A program made the translations under genes and the position numbers. Source: Gracilaria gracilis (taxonomy: Eukaryota; Rhodophyta; Florideophyceae; Gracilariales; Gracilariaceae). Taken from it: DNA of 64,000 nt. The stretch is from positions 186,001 to 250,000 of the forward strand of contig JARGSG010000018.1 in the NCBI GenBank assembly GCA_030374805.1, in the 5' to 3' direction. Shown here piece after piece: positions 55,454 through 64,000 of the stretch (positions are counted from its first letter, which is position 1; each line of letters begins with the position of its first letter). Below the pieces are notes generated by a model, which was given only the letters and a program-made list of their open reading frames with translations, was not told the DNA's origin and did not search any database.

Positions 55454-55518
55454 TCTGGGGTCGGGTGCGACAGAAACTGACCATGTGCGGCTGCGTTTCC
55501 TCGGAGGAGACGGTGCCC

Positions 55519-57723
55519 CTACGTGTCCTCCGGTTCGTTTCCCTGTTCCGGAACGGACTCATCGACTAGCATTGCCGCCTGCTGCTGAGGCGAGTATGCT
55601 GTTAGATGCTGTACGACTTGGCGGAAGCCCATATTGGGATTCTGGGGCTGAACTTTCCGTGCGGACATGGGACCACTGTAGTAGCCCTCTTCTCGTCGTT
55701 GCTGATAGTTCGCCTCCCTGATGGCCAGCAGCTTCTCCTTAACGTCCGGAGGCAGCATTTGACAACAGTTAGGATCCCGTGACAGGCAGATCCGATACGG
55801 TCTGTCCCTCAGATTCCGATCGTGAAGGTTCTGAGCCCTACAGCTCGTTTGGCTCGGGTAAGACCGAACGGATTGTGCGGGTGTCGAGGTGGTGGGGGTG
55901 GTGGGTGGTGAGGGCATGGTGGAACCACGAGAGACCACGAGGACCTCATCACCCCCGTCGTCCGACAGGGAATAGGTCGAGGCCGAGGGGGACTCGACGC
56001 TATTGATCTTCCGAATCGTACGTGAGGCTTGAGGGCGTGCGGAGGCACTCTGGGTATTCACACGTACGGACTGTCGTCGCGAAGCGCGATGGGTGTCGCC
56101 ATACGACTCGGCATAACGTGCGAGCGCTTCGTATCCGATGTTCGGTTGTGACGTGAGGTGATTTCTCACCTTTGAAAGAATGGCGGGCAGTAGTCCTTCG
56201 ACGAAAATACCTTTTAGGTTCCGATCGGTAAATACATCACCGCATCGTAAGGCCTTCGTCCAGAGTTTCTGGGCGAACTCCGTTTCGGACATGCTGGAGG
56301 ATCGGCGGTAAAGCGTCACCTCCGAGCATGCGTCGGCGATGATCTCATCCGTGGCGTACGTCGTGAGTAGAAAGTTCACGACTTCATCGTACGTATGGAG
56401 TGCCTCGTCGCGAGGCGAGTCGACGGCACTCGACTCGCCGACCAGTCGGGACTGTACCAAAGCGTGTGCTGCTCCGGTGAGGTAGAACTGGAAGCACCAA
56501 AATGCTGCCCCTTCCGTCAGTCCGTTATGATTGCAGGCAGTCTTGAACCGCTGCAGGAAGTTAAGGACGGAGATGGGATCCGTTCCAGAAAAAGAATTGC
56601 CTTTCATTTGGACATTCAATTTTTTTTGGTAGCGCGCAATTTTGCGCGCCACCCTTGAGTCGTACTTCTGGCTACGTCGCAGCAGCCTGTACGTCCGGTA
56701 GTCCACGACCTTCGTGAACTTCTCATTCAGGGGCCGAATGCGCTTCAGCGCGGACTTGTCCGAACGGGAACGACGCCGTCCAGACCTCCTGTTCCTACGG
56801 GGGCTCCGCGAGTACCCGTCATCTCCTGTGTCCGTCCGTTCGTCCTCTGATGACGAGCGGGAGGACTCAGAGTCCGTGTGGGAGTGTCGCCGTCCTCTGC
56901 GATGGCGACGCTTCCTCCGTCTGCGTTTCAAGTGGTCCGAATCGGAACGTCCGCTCGGTTTTTCGCCTCGTTTGCGGCGATCCCTATCTTTTTCGGAGGA
57001 ATCGTCCGAGCTTCCATCCGGTTCGTCCTGTTGTATAACAGGCGGGAGGTAAACATCGGTCGGGTCCCTCTGCGGGCCCTTCTTCATGTCCGATCGTTCG
57101 CCTCTCGCGCCGCGATGAGGTGCTTTGTCCGCTCGGTCAGTATCGAGCTTTGGCGGGTTGGTCGGTAGCTTTGCTACCAAGGCGGCCAATGTACTGCTCA
57201 GATTAGCTTGCAGTCTCATATCCGTACGGTCGGCCTTCATCACCTCGTGCAAAAGGTGACGCACGATCGGTGGAACGGCACGGCGCATCAGTTCCGGAAC
57301 GCGTTTCTTGAGATATAACTCGACCGCAATGGGGACATGAACTTCGATTTCCGTTCGGAGTCCTTCCAGAGCGTACGGGGCAATCTCTGTCCACAGTTGG
57401 TGGGCAGGAATACGTTCGGTTTGCGGCGGTGGGGGTCCAGCTGTACTCTGCGCCGGCTGTGCCTCCGTGCCAACTGCGGCACCAAGATTCCTGTCCGTCC
57501 GTTTCTTCCTTCCTTTCGGATCGGTCTGCAAGTTACCCTTGCGTATAATCCGCTCGGGTTCTTCTGAGAGAGTCGCGTAGGCCGTGACGTTGCTACGGGT
57601 ACTTCGGCGGCCTACCGAAGCGTGGTCCGAAGCGGCGCCAGGGGCGACCAAAGCGGGCTCGGCGTTATCTTTTCCCACTATCAACCCTTCTCCTTGCTCT
57701 CCGTGCGGACCGTGCGAACTCAT
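55519..57723 (-). CDS. gypsy copy 2 gag-like ORF (fossil)
   Basis: An open frame of about 734 codons directly after the 5' LTR and leader. It has an Arg/Ser/Asp-rich N-terminal half (RRRKRRHRRGRRH) and then a capsid-like helical region (about 56640-56100: FSGTDPISVLNFLQRFKTAC, AFWCFQFYLTG). A possible Cys-His element lies near 55770. Typical of chromovirus gag in place and layout. No break is apparent in this part. Confidence 0.75.
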   Translation of the reverse strand: MSSHGPHGEQGEGLIVGKDNAEPALVAPGAASDHASVGRRSTRSNVTAYATLSEEPERIIRKGNLQTDPKGRKKRTDRNLGAAVGTEAQPAQSTAGPPPPQTERIPAHQLWTEIAPYALEGLRTEIEVHVPIAVELYLKKRVPELMRRAVPPIVRHLLHEVMKADRTDMRLQANLSSTLAALVAKLPTNPPKLDTDRADKAPHRGARGERSDMKKGPQRDPTDVYLPPVIQQDEPDGSSDDSSEKDRDRRKRGEKPSGRSDSDHLKRRRRKRRHRRGRRHSHTDSESSRSSSEDERTDTGDDGYSRSPRRNRRSGRRRSRSDKSALKRIRPLNEKFTKVVDYRTYRLLRRSQKYDSRVARKIARYQKKLNVQMKGNSFSGTDPISVLNFLQRFKTACNHNGLTEGAAFWCFQFYLTGAAHALVQSRLVGESSAVDSPRDEALHTYDEVVNFLLTTYATDEIIADACSEVTLYRRSSSMSETEFAQKLWTKALRCGDVFTDRNLKGIFVEGLLPAILSKVRNHLTSQPNIGYEALARYAESYGDTHRASRRQSVRVNTQSASARPQASRTIRKINSVESPSASTYSLSDDGGDEVLVVSRGSTMPSPPTTPTTSTPAQSVRSYPSQTSCRAQNLHDRNLRDRPYRICLSRDPNCCQMLPPDVKEKLLAIREANYQQRREEGYYSGPMSARKVQPQNPNMGFRQVVQHLTAYSPQQQAAMLVDESVPEQGNEPEDT

Positions 57724-57798
57724 ATCGAGTGTATAGGTTCCAAGTCGTGTCTGAAACTCCGTACGGTCTCGAATTTTACTTCTAGGTCGGGAGACCAG

Positions 57799-58000
57799 TG
57801 TGATATAGTACGTATCGGGAGAAAACCCGAAGCGGTCTTGAGAGCGGGAGTCTCCGTAGCACTCGAGTGAGTGACTGTAATGTGTCCGAACGGAGGAGTA
57901 AGGGAGGAAGCACCGGGCGGTCGGAGGGAGAGTGGACGGTCGGTATCACCAAACGTGCTCAGGTACACGTAGCAAGGGTACAGACGGTCTAATAAACCTA
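57799..58000 (-). repeat. 5' LTR of gypsy copy 2
   Basis: 202 bp, about 98% identical to 47106-47308. Followed by the TACG duplication and then by repeat A. Confidence 0.9.
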
Positions 58001-58004
58001 TACG

Positions 58005-58340
58005 TTCAGTGCCGGTCGGTCGGTCGGTCGCGCTACTTGGCGAAGAAGACGTACGGCAAAGGATGCTTGAGGTTTACTGCAGGGGACCGGCGAGATCCGA
58101 GCTACAACTAAATATCGGGTCTGAGCCCCTAACTATCTACCGTACGACTGGTTCCCTTACAGTGCCACAGCCTGGCACGAGCCTAATCGCCCACGTGTCC
58201 CACTTGTGCCTTCCATCCGTCCGTGCGGCACTCGCTCGCTATCCGTACACGTGGCTAAGCCGCCATGCTGTGCACACACCCTTCGTACGTGAAGTACCGA
58301 TCGGGTACGTCGTACAGGGCTGCTCGCGCCGTCGCAACGT
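58005..58340 (+). repeat. Repeat A, copy 2
   Basis: Matches 40440-40773 in inverted orientation. It touches the 5' LTR of gypsy copy 2 on one side and the pogo-like element on the other. It has an apparent open frame (58009-58362) but no recognisable protein. Confidence 0.65.
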
Positions 58341-58349
58341 ACTATATAT

Positions 58350-60551
58350 GTCCAAACCATAAGTCGGCAAGTTACCAAAATCTGCGGGACGCGATTCAAT
58401 AAACTGGCTCTATCTCTGAAACTCTTTGGCCAACTGGCTCCTAACTCCTCAAGGGTGTAGAACACACGCTCTATAATCATTGGTACCAAAGAATAAACAA
58501 GTTGTTGTCTACGTCGTACGCTATATATAAACCAAGCGACTGCTTCAAACGGCTCAAAAAGCGAGATACCCTAAAACAAACAAGAAATATGCGCGTTGCA
58601 GCGCACATGTCCGTTCAATGCGTTCAAACACTTGAATGAACCTGGGCTTGAACGGTTCTTCACAGCGTTCCATCAATCACAACACCACTCGCCCTAGCTC
58701 GACGCAGGTCCCTACGCGCCCTACGAGTTTGGGCAAGACGCTCACGTCTGATGCTCCTCTCTGGCGCTAACTGAACAAGGCGGTTAATGTCAGCCTTTGG
58801 TTCCTTATACGCTAAAGCGATTTCACGGATTGCTGCCTCTCTCCTCTTGGCTCGACGAGCTGCTTCTCGTTGCGCTAGCGCCTCTAAAACAACCTTCGAT
58901 GTCAAATGCGCGCCAGCAGTTGTGTTGATCCGAACATGGCCTTCTTCCTCCACCGCTGCATCTCGCAACAAAGTACGGTGCCTCTTCTCAAATTTCTGAA
59001 GCAATTACTGGACAGTAACGGGGTCAACTCTCTTACCGTTGGATTCGATCATATACTTTTCCAGTGGAGCAAAATTCGGCTGCATCAGTTCCATATCCCA
59101 TACCCCAGTCTTATGAAAACCGGAGCGAATATTTGGCGCAGTGTGTGAGCTAGAGTACGCATTACTTATGCATTGTCCTACGTCGAATGCGTTCAGCTTT
59201 TGCTTCTGTCGGGCTGCCTTGTGCAACTCATGCTGCAAATAAGATTTATATGAACTGAAAACACTCTTATCCAGCGGCTGGCAGATGTGAGAGGTATGAG
59301 CAGGAAGCGCAATAACAATGAAATTGGTTTCCTTCAACAATTTCAAAGTCTTGTACTGAACGTGTGCACCATAGCCGTCAAGCAGCAAGAGTAGTTTCTG
59401 GTTTCTGCTTCGAAGTTCTTTCGTTTCTTCGAGAAAACCTTTAGCCCATCCAAATACGGTTTCCGTGTCAGGTGGGTTACGTTGGAACAAATAACATGGA
59501 GGTAGTACGGAATGCAAAGACTGGATCTCACCGCGAACGCGGCGGTATTGGGCTAACTTTCCTGGGAATACAATAACAGGTTTGTAAGCCAAACCGCTGG
59601 CAGAAACAACTGACATGAGTGTTACTCTGTCCAAGTTCCCTTTTGTAGAGAGTGCCTTTTGGTCTAAACGAGCACCTGCCACGCCAATACCCTTCCGAAG
59701 GCTTCGGCCTTTCATTTTGTCAAACGAGGCCCCTGATTGATCAGTATTGAATATATAGCGAGGATGTGTTATGTGATAGCGTTTGATTGCGGCCTGCACT
59801 CTCGAGATGTGTTCGGTCATGTTTTCCGGCGTTACAGCGTTCACTCTTTTGTCTTCCATCATTTGTACATGTTGTACGTGAAGGTCGTTCCGTTTTAGAA
59901 ACGAGGTAACCCAGTTGTTGGACGGACGGTTGTGGAAGAAAGTGATCTTTGCTTGCCTTTCTTGTGGGAGAAGTGAGACGTAATCTTCAACTAGGTCACG
60001 TATTTCCTGTCTCGTAAGAGGTGTGTTGTTCTCTGCATAATAAAGGACTAGTTCAGCAATCGTGTTCTCTTCATCAGGAGTCAACAGTGTCGGTCTGCCC
60101 ATTGAAGTCCGCTTCAGATGAATATCCCCAGGATGGATTGGTTGCGAGGCTGGAAACGTTCGTGCCCAAGACGTATAGGCCCGCCGAAGCATTTCCACAC
60201 TCATGGAGTGCTGTTCGGATAACGCTTGCCATGATGCATTCTTGTCAAAGCGCTCAAACACGGCGGTCTGCAAAATTGCATATCGAGAGTCCATTGTGGA
60301 TAGTTGGAACAGTTTCCATTGTGCGCGTCCGCTCCGCTGAGCTGTCGGGTTGGAATATGTATCGTTCGAACAAGAAAAGCGCGCGCTTTTTGAATATGGC
60401 TTTACATTTGCTAACCTTAAACTAGTTGGTTCGCTATCGGAGATGAGATGGCAAATGCTTCTACCGTTGTTCTGCGTGAAAGGCAGATCTGCGAAAATGG
60501 GACAAGAAGTGCCTTGTCGATTTTAGGATTTCTGCCGACTTAAGGAATGGA
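58350..60551 (-). mobile_element. pogo-like DNA transposon copy 2
   Basis: Imperfect inverted repeats bound it: GTCCAAACCATAAGTCGGCA on the left (58350) and TGCCGACTTAAGGAATGGAC on the right (about 60532-60551). They agree at about 17 of 20 positions. The single gene inside is a pogo/CENP-B-type transposase on the - strand. It is better preserved than copy 1. Confidence 0.75.
58660..60294 (-). pseudogene. pogo-like DDE transposase, copy 2, one in-frame stop
   Basis: About 544 codons in one frame from ATG 60294. The N-terminal helix-turn-helix/CENP-B-like region (FERFDKNASWQALSEQHSMS, then WVTSFLKRNDLHVQHVQ) is followed by the DDE core. RYIFNTDQSGASFDK has the first Asp, LLLLDGYGAHVQ the second, and ICQPLDKSVFSSYKSY the third. 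A basic C-terminal tail follows. One TAA at 59005 precedes the last 115 codons, where copy 1 has a Glu codon. Without that tail the enzyme still has the whole catalytic core, so activity cannot be ruled out. Tc1/mariner superfamily, pogo branch. Confidence 0.85.
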
Positions 60552-61203
60552 CGGCTACCACAGTACGGTGCGAATGCAGTGCGGAGGTAGCAGTAATTCG
60601 GTCAAGAACGTAGATTCCCGCGGGAGGTTCTGCACACGGCGAAGGCGGTTGCACTGTGTGATGAGGGGTGAATGGGGTCCTGATGTGAAAGGGGTGGAGC
60701 CCTTTGGATAGGCGTTAGGGCAACCTAGCACACGGGTTGAAGGTTGGAGAACCAAGAGCAGAACTGCGCAGTGGGGGCACGCGGTGAGGCATGAGGGTGA
60801 AATGCGGACGCAAGGCGCGGCGCGCGTTTGTGGTTGCAAGGCGTGGCGATAATAGGCGCAGCCCGGCGCGGCGGGGAGGTGCGGCGGTAGGAAGCGGTGA
60901 CCAAGAGCGGTGACTAGGCGGGGTGGAGATGTGCGCGGGTAATAAGCAGGTGACCAGGCACGGCGGAGAGATGCGGGGGCAAAACGTGCGCACGCGAAGC
61001 GCTGAGCAAAATGCGCTTAGTCAAAACCAAGGAAAGCGGACGACAATCAGATCACATATTCGACAAGTCGATATCGACATCCCTTGCTCAGAGATTGAGA
61101 CCAGCGCAGGGTCGATGAGAAGAGGTGCATCAGGAAGCGGAGGAGGAAGCGGCGTTGATGGTTGAGTAGCATGGAGCTCGTTACTCTTCGCGAAAAGTTC
61201 AAC
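60552..61203. other. GC-rich stretch without a recognised gene
   Basis: Between the pogo-like element and copia element 2. From 60770 to 61010 it is purine-rich with irregular GGTGA and GCGCGGCG repeats on the + strand. No frame is credible. Confidence 0.4.
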
Positions 61204-61475
61204 CCAGATGTAACAAAGAGGGAAAAAGGTTTTACGAGTTGGTCTGCACATCTCAACTCTCAACAGGAGTTGAGAGCGCTTATAACAACATAGAGACGAA
61301 TATAACTATCGAGAGAGTCACATATGTGCTCACGTGAGAAGAGCACATATGTGCTCTCGTAAACAAATACAAAAATACAAATACGAAAAGGAACACGAGA
61401 GAGAGCAAGATAAGAATATGAGCAGGAAGCACGAGAGGCATATGCAGGCGTCTAACAATGCATAGCTCTAACACC
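61204..61475 (-). repeat. Candidate 3' LTR of copia element 2
   Basis: It begins TGTTAGAGC right after the polypurine tract. It holds nested inverted repeats: GAGCACATATGTGCTC at about 61339-61354, and CAACTCTCAACAGGAGTTGAG at about 61253-61275. The inner boundary (near 61204, GTTACA on the - strand) is a guess. Confidence 0.45.
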
Positions 61476-63999
61476 CCCCCTCGAACTGCCAAGGAGCAAC
61501 CAAGAGAGCCTCTCGATGTCTGACAAAAGAGCCCCCAATCAAGGACTTAGTAAAGATATCATCGTGATTATCTGCAGATGCAACATGAGACAGCGATACA
61601 ACGCCAGCTTTCACAGCGTCTAGGACAAGATGATATCTTAAGTCAATGTGTTTCACTCGACGAAGTCCAAGAGAATCCTGCGACCAAGACATGGCCCCCA
61701 TGTTGTCCTGAAAGACGACGACTGGTTTCTGTAGGGGATTGCCAAGATCCTGAAGGAAGTTACGAAGCCACATGACATCCTTAATACATTCAGAAAGGGC
61801 ATAAAACTCTGCCTCAGCAGTAGAGAGGGCCGTCGACCTTTGGAGCTTAGACCGCCAAGTAATGGGTACAGAACCAAACGTCACGTAGAAACCCCCCCTA
61901 GAACGGCGTGCGTCGAGGTCCCTTCCCCAATCGGCATCACACCAAGCTTCGACAATCCAATCGCAACGGCTTGGCATTATCAAGCCACAATCTAAAGTAC
62001 CTTTGAGATAGCGGATTAAGTGTTTCATGCAGCGCCAGTGGGACGGCAGTGGTGAGGCAGTAAACTTCCCAAGCATGGACACTGCAGTGCAGATGTCAGG
62101 TCTAGTACGTGTACTCAAGTACAAAAGAGATCCAAGAACCTGACGGTAGGGGACTGACTGCATCGCGAAGGACTCCTCTTCAGTTTGTACGCGACGAACG
62201 TCATACAGACAATGATCGAAAGGGAGGGGGTGTAAGGCCGGAATGGCCTCCTGCATGTTGGTCATGTTGATAATGCTTTGGATCAGAGGCTGCTGATAAA
62301 GAACTATTGAATCCGCAGTCTCCCGAATTGATAAACTAAGATAGAGATCAGTACGACCAAGGTCAGAAATGTCGTACTCTTCTTGAAGCTTTCGTTTGGC
62401 CCATTCAATGAGATATGAAGGACCAAAGAAACTGAGATCATCAACATAAGCCAAGATGACTAACATGTCCTTGTTGTCGCGATAGAGGTGAACACACGGA
62501 GCAGATTGAAACTTCACAAATCCCAAAGACCCAAGGAAGCCAGAGAGAAGTTCGTACCAAAGCCTGGGAGCTTCGCGTGTACCGTACAAAGATTTGATCA
62601 GCTTCACAACGCGCCCGTTGGCTTCCGGAACACCAGGTATTTTCGGGAGAACAATCCACACCGGGTGGTCCTCTGGCATGTAAGCATGCAAAAACGCTCC
62701 TTTGACATCTACATGCTGTCTGTCCCACCCATGATAGGCGGCGATAGCCAACATGAGTCGAAAGACCTCGAAGTTAAGGACGGGTGCATAGAGGTCATCG
62801 CGATCAGAAGATGACTGAAAATTGCCACGAGCCACAAGACGGGCTTTGAAGCGTGCCGGAGCACCTTCATGGTCACGCTTGAGAAGTAGAATGATCGCAG
62901 ACGGGATGGGAGAGCCATGGTTACCATCAACCTCGGCGTAGGTACCAAGTTTGCATACCGTGTCAAATTCTTTTCGTATAGATTCCATCCAGAAAGAAGA
63001 CTCCGGAGAAAAGAGGGCTTGCTTCAAAGTCGGTGTATCCGAAGTACTAGTTGATTCAGGAAGAGCTGTGTGTGCCTGAACAATAGAAAGTCCCGTGAAA
63101 TCCTGTGAGACGGCATTATCAGATGCATATCCATCCGCATCAATGCCATATGTGGACGGTTTGGCTGGGTAATGCACATAGAAACCATCATCCGATGAGT
63201 GTGGTGAGTGCAATGCAGCATCACTGGGAGATACAGCAGGCGTTACAGAGTTATCACCACTTGAGAGATCAAGCACTTCAGGGGTAGCACCATGGGAGAT
63301 ATCAGGCCTTGCAGTGGCATCACCGCTAGGACCAGGAACAAAGATATAGGTATCAAATGCACCAGCCGTGTCGGGTGATTGAGATGAATCCAAAGGTGCA
63401 ATGGGTGGTAACAGAGACATACCAGCATGAATATGTGATAGGCCTGGGAACTCGTCTTTTATAAAACGAACGTGTTTCGTCGTAGCGATACCAGAACTGG
63501 TCAACACACGATGCATTCCACCCTGTGTATGCCCCAGGTTGATACCTTCTACCAAACGGGATGTGAACTTACAGAGTTGGTTTTCCCGAACCATAACAAG
63601 GGCACGGCAGCCAAATACACGAAAGTGTTTGATGTAGCGGGGAGGCTCCTTAAAAAGCGCCGCAAAAGGTATCTCTCCGGTACTATGATGCAACACAGCA
63701 TTCTTAGCAGCGGTGAACTGCGCCAGGGCATCAGACCAGAAAGAGATAGGCAAATTGGCTTTCTGGAGGCAAGCCCGAATAGGTCCCATTGGTAGAGAAA
63801 TATTCCGTTCCGCCAATCCGTTAGACGACGGTGTGTACGGTGAAGTCTGGGAGATGATGACTCCTTTTCGTGAAAGACGTTTCTGTGCGCGGAAGAACTC
63901 AGAACCCCCGTCTGTGTGTAGGGAAAGCACAGCAGTATTAGATTGCCGCTCAAACCAGGTCGAGTAGTAAAGCACGGCATCAGAAGCATCACTCTTCAA
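61468..63999 (-). CDS. copia element 2 pol, partial (fossil)
   Basis: A single open frame of 843 codons. It holds the integrase core (SLHTDGGSEFFRAQ; SPYTPSSNGLAERN), then a Ser/Asp/His-rich linker. Reverse transcriptase follows (DVKGAFLHAYMPED, ILAYVDDLSFFG), and RNase H last (ALSTAEAEFYALSECIKDVM, VKHIDLRYHLV). The order integrase, RT, RNase H is diagnostic of Ty1/copia. No break in the visible part, so it is probably recent. Confidence 0.9.
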   Translation of the reverse strand: MKSDASDAVLYYSTWFERQSNTAVLSLHTDGGSEFFRAQKRLSRKGVIISQTSPYTPSSNGLAERNISLPMGPIRACLQKANLPISFWSDALAQFTAAKNAVLHHSTGEIPFAALFKEPPRYIKHFRVFGCRALVMVRENQLCKFTSRLVEGINLGHTQGGMHRVLTSSGIATTKHVRFIKDEFPGLSHIHAGMSLLPPIAPLDSSQSPDTAGAFDTYIFVPGPSGDATARPDISHGATPEVLDLSSGDNSVTPAVSPSDAALHSPHSSDDGFYVHYPAKPSTYGIDADGYASDNAVSQDFTGLSIVQAHTALPESTSTSDTPTLKQALFSPESSFWMESIRKEFDTVCKLGTYAEVDGNHGSPIPSAIILLLKRDHEGAPARFKARLVARGNFQSSSDRDDLYAPVLNFEVFRLMLAIAAYHGWDRQHVDVKGAFLHAYMPEDHPVWIVLPKIPGVPEANGRVVKLIKSLYGTREAPRLWYELLSGFLGSLGFVKFQSAPCVHLYRDNKDMLVILAYVDDLSFFGPSYLIEWAKRKLQEEYDISDLGRTDLYLSLSIRETADSIVLYQQPLIQSIINMTNMQEAIPALHPLPFDHCLYDVRRVQTEEESFAMQSVPYRQVLGSLLYLSTRTRPDICTAVSMLGKFTASPLPSHWRCMKHLIRYLKGTLDCGLIMPSRCDWIVEAWCDADWGRDLDARRSRGGFYVTFGSVPITWRSKLQRSTALSTAEAEFYALSECIKDVMWLRNFLQDLGNPLQKPVVVFQDNMGAMSWSQDSLGLRRVKHIDLRYHLVLDAVKAGVVSLSHVASADNHDDIFTKSLIGGSFVRHREALLVAPWQFEGGC

Positions 64000-64000
64000 T

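Larger units (their letters stand above)
47106..58000 (-). mobile_element. Ty3/gypsy chromovirus copy 2, nearly whole (fossil)
   Basis: A 10.9-kb element on the - strand with two LTRs of about 200 bp and a perfect 4-bp target duplication, TACG (47102-47105 and 58001-58004). Parts in order: 5' LTR 57799-58000, gag 57723-55519, pol 55453-51363 (protease, RT, RNase H, integrase, chromodomain), an extra antisense ORF 48137-50649, a non-coding stretch, and 3' LTR 47106-47308. The LTRs differ at about four positions plus one length difference, roughly 2%, so insertion is fairly recent. It is nearly whole, with about half a dozen breaks. It is the reference used here for the nested copy 1. Confidence 0.9.
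61204..63999 (-). mobile_element. Ty1/copia element 2, 3' part, runs off the right edge (fossil)
   Basis: The visible part is the last two thirds of pol plus a presumed 3' LTR. A polypurine tract (AGGGGGGGTGTTAG on the - strand) ends at about 61480, and the LTR appears to start with TGTTAGAGC at about 61475. The left limit of the LTR cannot be fixed without its partner. It has no sequence similarity to copia element 1 beyond the family domains. It looks whole as far as it can be seen. Confidence 0.8.

Noticed and set aside
58009-58362. Frame of 117 codons in repeat A
   Set aside because: The matching stretch at 40440-40773 keeps some similarity but no recognisable protein; treated as a repeat.
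60660-61010. GC-rich irregular repeats, considered as a CpG-island promoter or minisatellite
   Set aside because: No regular period and no adjacent gene that would use it.
1-64000. tRNA, rRNA, CRISPR, bacterial operons and riboswitches
   Set aside because: Scanned for cloverleaf boxes, rRNA cores and regular direct repeats with spacers; none seen.

Overview
The window is eukaryotic and made almost entirely of mobile DNA. There are LTR retroelements of the Ty3/gypsy (chromovirus) and Ty1/copia kinds, two pogo-like DDE transposons, and two related, very large DNA transposons that carry cargo genes. Genes are largely intron-poor, GC is moderate, and I see no rRNA, tRNA, CRISPR array or bacterial-type operon. 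The host cannot be named from the sequence. An intron-poor, repeat-rich fungus, red alga or other protist would fit.

Bases 1-37218 form one old gypsy element in + orientation, cut off at the left edge. Two giant transposons sit inside it. Cargo transposon 1 (1056-20247, 19.2 kb) interrupts pol. Its ends are perfect 17-bp inverted repeats, and the gypsy reading resumes on the far side. Cargo transposon 2 (24249-35023, 10.8 kb) interrupts a second, antisense gypsy ORF. Its ends are 18-bp inverted repeats (17/18) whose core resembles that of transposon 1. The insertion sites can be read against the younger gypsy copy at 47106-58000.

Cargo transposon 1 holds, from left to right: a KDZ/Plavaka-like (CMC-type) transposase (+); a coiled-coil protein (-); an amino-methyltransferase fused to a SET domain (-); a 2-oxoglutarate/Fe(II) oxygenase (+); a catalytically altered ribulose-phosphate-epimerase-like protein (-); a HAD phosphatase-like gene (+); a ketopantoate-reductase-like gene (-); a ribulose-5-phosphate 3-epimerase (+); and a second coiled-coil protein at the far end (+). 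Cargo transposon 2 lies in the opposite orientation. It keeps remnants of the same set: transposase, coiled-coil 1, SET, epimerase, reductase and coiled-coil 2. It is heavily deleted and carries several 74-bp palindromic repeats. Two copies with the same cargo imply that chromatin-modifying and sugar/cofactor-type genes travel together as a unit.

From 37.2 kb rightwards: a pogo-like element; a gypsy-type LTR next to a Ulp1-protease-like fragment; a broken copia element (42.4-46.3 kb); a nearly whole gypsy chromovirus with LTRs and a 4-bp target duplication (47106-58000); a second, better pogo-like element (58.35-60.55 kb); and the 3' part of a copia element whose visible reading is open (61.2-64.0 kb). 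The genes of the two cargo transposons have many in-frame stops that are almost all TAG. This is either a context-specific mutation signature or TAG used as a sense codon.
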